DNA from: an uncultured Bacteroidia bacterium
GTDB lineage: Bacteria > Bacteroidota > Bacteroidia > Bacteroidales > UBA932
NCBI GenBank assembly: GCA_902796455.1
Contig: CADBPH010000222.1
Coordinates: 1 to 7,362 of the forward strand
Reading direction: 5' to 3'
Length of the DNA stretch: 7,362 nt
Shown: positions 6,536 through 7,362 of the stretch, piece by piece
Layout of the letters: each line of letters starts with the position of its first letter
How positions within the stretch are numbered: the stretch's first letter is position 1
The notes under the pieces: generated by a model
What the model was told of the DNA's origin: nothing
The model's input: only the letters and a program-made list of their open reading frames with translations
The model's database searches: none
Translations under genes and position numbers: made by a program

Positions 6536-7362
6536 ATGAATCTGAAACTTTCTATTTTGTCCGCGGCCGCGTCGCTCCTGCTCTGCGCGGCGGCCTCAGC
6601 CCAGGTGTGGGCGCCCCAGGGGAACCGGATCCGTACTCCCTGGGCGGAGGAAGTCCTTCCGTATCATTCGCATATGGAGTATCCGCGCCCGCAGATGTTC
6701 CGGGGAGGCTATCCGTTGGGGTGGAAGAGCCTGAACGGGTTGTGGGACTATGCCATCGTCAAGAAGGATTCAAAACAGCCGCAGTCTTTTGACGGAAAGA
6801 TCCTCGTGCCTTTCTGCGTGGAATCCTCCCTTTCCGGCGTCGGAAAAACGGTGACCAAGGAAGACGAAATCTGGTATCAGACGTCCTTTACCGTCAATCC
6901 CCAGTGGCAGACGGGCCGTGTCCTGCTGAATTTTGAAGCGGTCGACTGGAAGACGGACGTCTGGGTGAACGGCCAATATGTAGGGGACCATACGGGCGGT
7001 TATACGCATTTCTCCTTCGATATCACCCCTTACCTGACTTCCGGGGAGCAGCAGTTGACGGTCCGGGTCTATGACGGGACGGACAACGATTTCCAGCCGC
7101 GCGGAAAGCAGGTTTCCAAGCCGCACGGAATCTGGTACACGGCGGTCAGCGGAATCTGGCAGAGTGTCTGGCTGGAGGCGGTCGGAGATGCCTATGTGAC
7201 AGATTACTACGCCGTTTCCAACATCGACCGGAAGACCATCGACGTGCTGGTCGAGGCCAAGGATCTCAAACCGGGCGATTATATCAAGGTGGTCCTGCGT
7301 GACGGCGGCGTCGGTTATTCCACGGAGTCGTTCAAGGACCGCGGCAAGATTATCACCTCTGC
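6536..7362 (+). CDS. Secreted GH2-type glycoside hydrolase (partial, N-terminal 275 residues)
   Basis: The gene runs off the right edge after 275 codons. Residues 1-22 form a signal peptide (basic Lys4, hydrophobic core, ASA before Gln23), so the enzyme is exported to the periplasm or beyond. The visible part is the N-terminal jelly-roll sugar-binding domain of glycoside hydrolase family 2 (beta-galactosidase, beta-glucuronidase and beta-mannosidase group). It shows YPRPQM then WKSLNGLWDY (49-54 and 63-72), ILVPFCVESSLSGV (89-102), an EIWYQTSF strand (111-118), NFEAVDWKTDVWVNG (132-146), GGYTHFSFDIT (154-164), PRGKQ (188-192) and GIWYTAVSGIWQSVWLE (198-214). A second beta-rich domain begins near 220. 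The catalytic barrel lies outside the window, so activity and substrate cannot be assigned. It is transcribed away from cstA. The start is supported by the signal peptide and the TATATTTG element; no Shine-Dalgarno sequence is seen. Confidence 0.88.
   Translation, partial: MNLKLSILSAAASLLLCAAASAQVWAPQGNRIRTPWAEEVLPYHSHMEYPRPQMFRGGYPLGWKSLNGLWDYAIVKKDSKQPQSFDGKILVPFCVESSLSGVGKTVTKEDEIWYQTSFTVNPQWQTGRVLLNFEAVDWKTDVWVNGQYVGDHTGGYTHFSFDITPYLTSGEQQLTVRVYDGTDNDFQPRGKQVSKPHGIWYTAVSGIWQSVWLEAVGDAYVTDYYAVSNIDRKTIDVLVEAKDLKPGDYIKVVLRDGGVGYSTESFKDRGKIITS

Noticed and set aside
6536..6604. A lipoprotein signal at Cys17 of the GH2-type protein
   Set aside because: The residues before the Cys are LLL, a poor lipobox, while ASA before Gln23 is a good signal peptidase I site.
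1..7362. A defence system, mobile element, CRISPR array or RNA gene
   Set aside because: No transposase, integrase, direct-repeat array or tRNA/rRNA-like sequence was seen. The HerA-like ATPase is of the DUF853 type next to a transporter, without a NurA, Sir2 or other nuclease partner, so a HerA-based defence module is not supported.

Overview
The window looks like chromosomal DNA from a GC-rich member of the order Bacteroidales. Three things point there. The promoters match the Bacteroidetes -33/-7 type (TTG, about 20 bases, TAnnTTTG). Most starts lack a Shine-Dalgarno sequence. The gene set includes a DUF3822 protein next to rsmD, a short-form CstA and an exported GH2 enzyme. The genus cannot be read from the sequence; a gut-type lineage related to Alistipes or Cryptobacteroides is a guess from base composition.

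Layout from left to right. Bases 1-1300 hold a leftward pair: a DHH/DHHA1 phosphoesterase of the NrnA type, overlapping by 8 bases a lipoprotein that is probably FKBP-like and runs off the left edge. A 107-base divergent intergenic region (1301-1407) carries promoters for both sides. Bases 1408-3347 hold a rightward cluster of three: a bitopic membrane protein of unknown function with a pseudopilin-like stretch, a DUF3822 protein, and the 16S rRNA methyltransferase RsmD, which overlaps the DUF3822 stop codon by one base and has a good Shine-Dalgarno sequence. Bases 3364-6462 hold a leftward pair: a CstA-family transporter followed 12 bases later by a HerA-like (DUF853) ATPase. From 6536 to the right edge runs the start of a secreted GH2-type glycoside hydrolase, divergent from cstA.

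The most striking non-coding signal is a perfect 12-bp inverted repeat at 3297-3337, flanked by A and T tracts. It looks like a bidirectional intrinsic terminator written inside the last codons of rsmD, serving both convergent units. The second is the compact cstA/GH2 divergent promoter, where two -7 elements lie back to back in a 17-base near-palindrome.

Functionally this is mostly housekeeping (RNA turnover, rRNA modification, nutrient uptake) plus polysaccharide breakdown. No mobile element, CRISPR array, tRNA or rRNA was seen, and there is no gene-free stretch above about 110 bases. The least understood part is the conserved-looking pair of the bitopic protein and DUF3822 upstream of rsmD.
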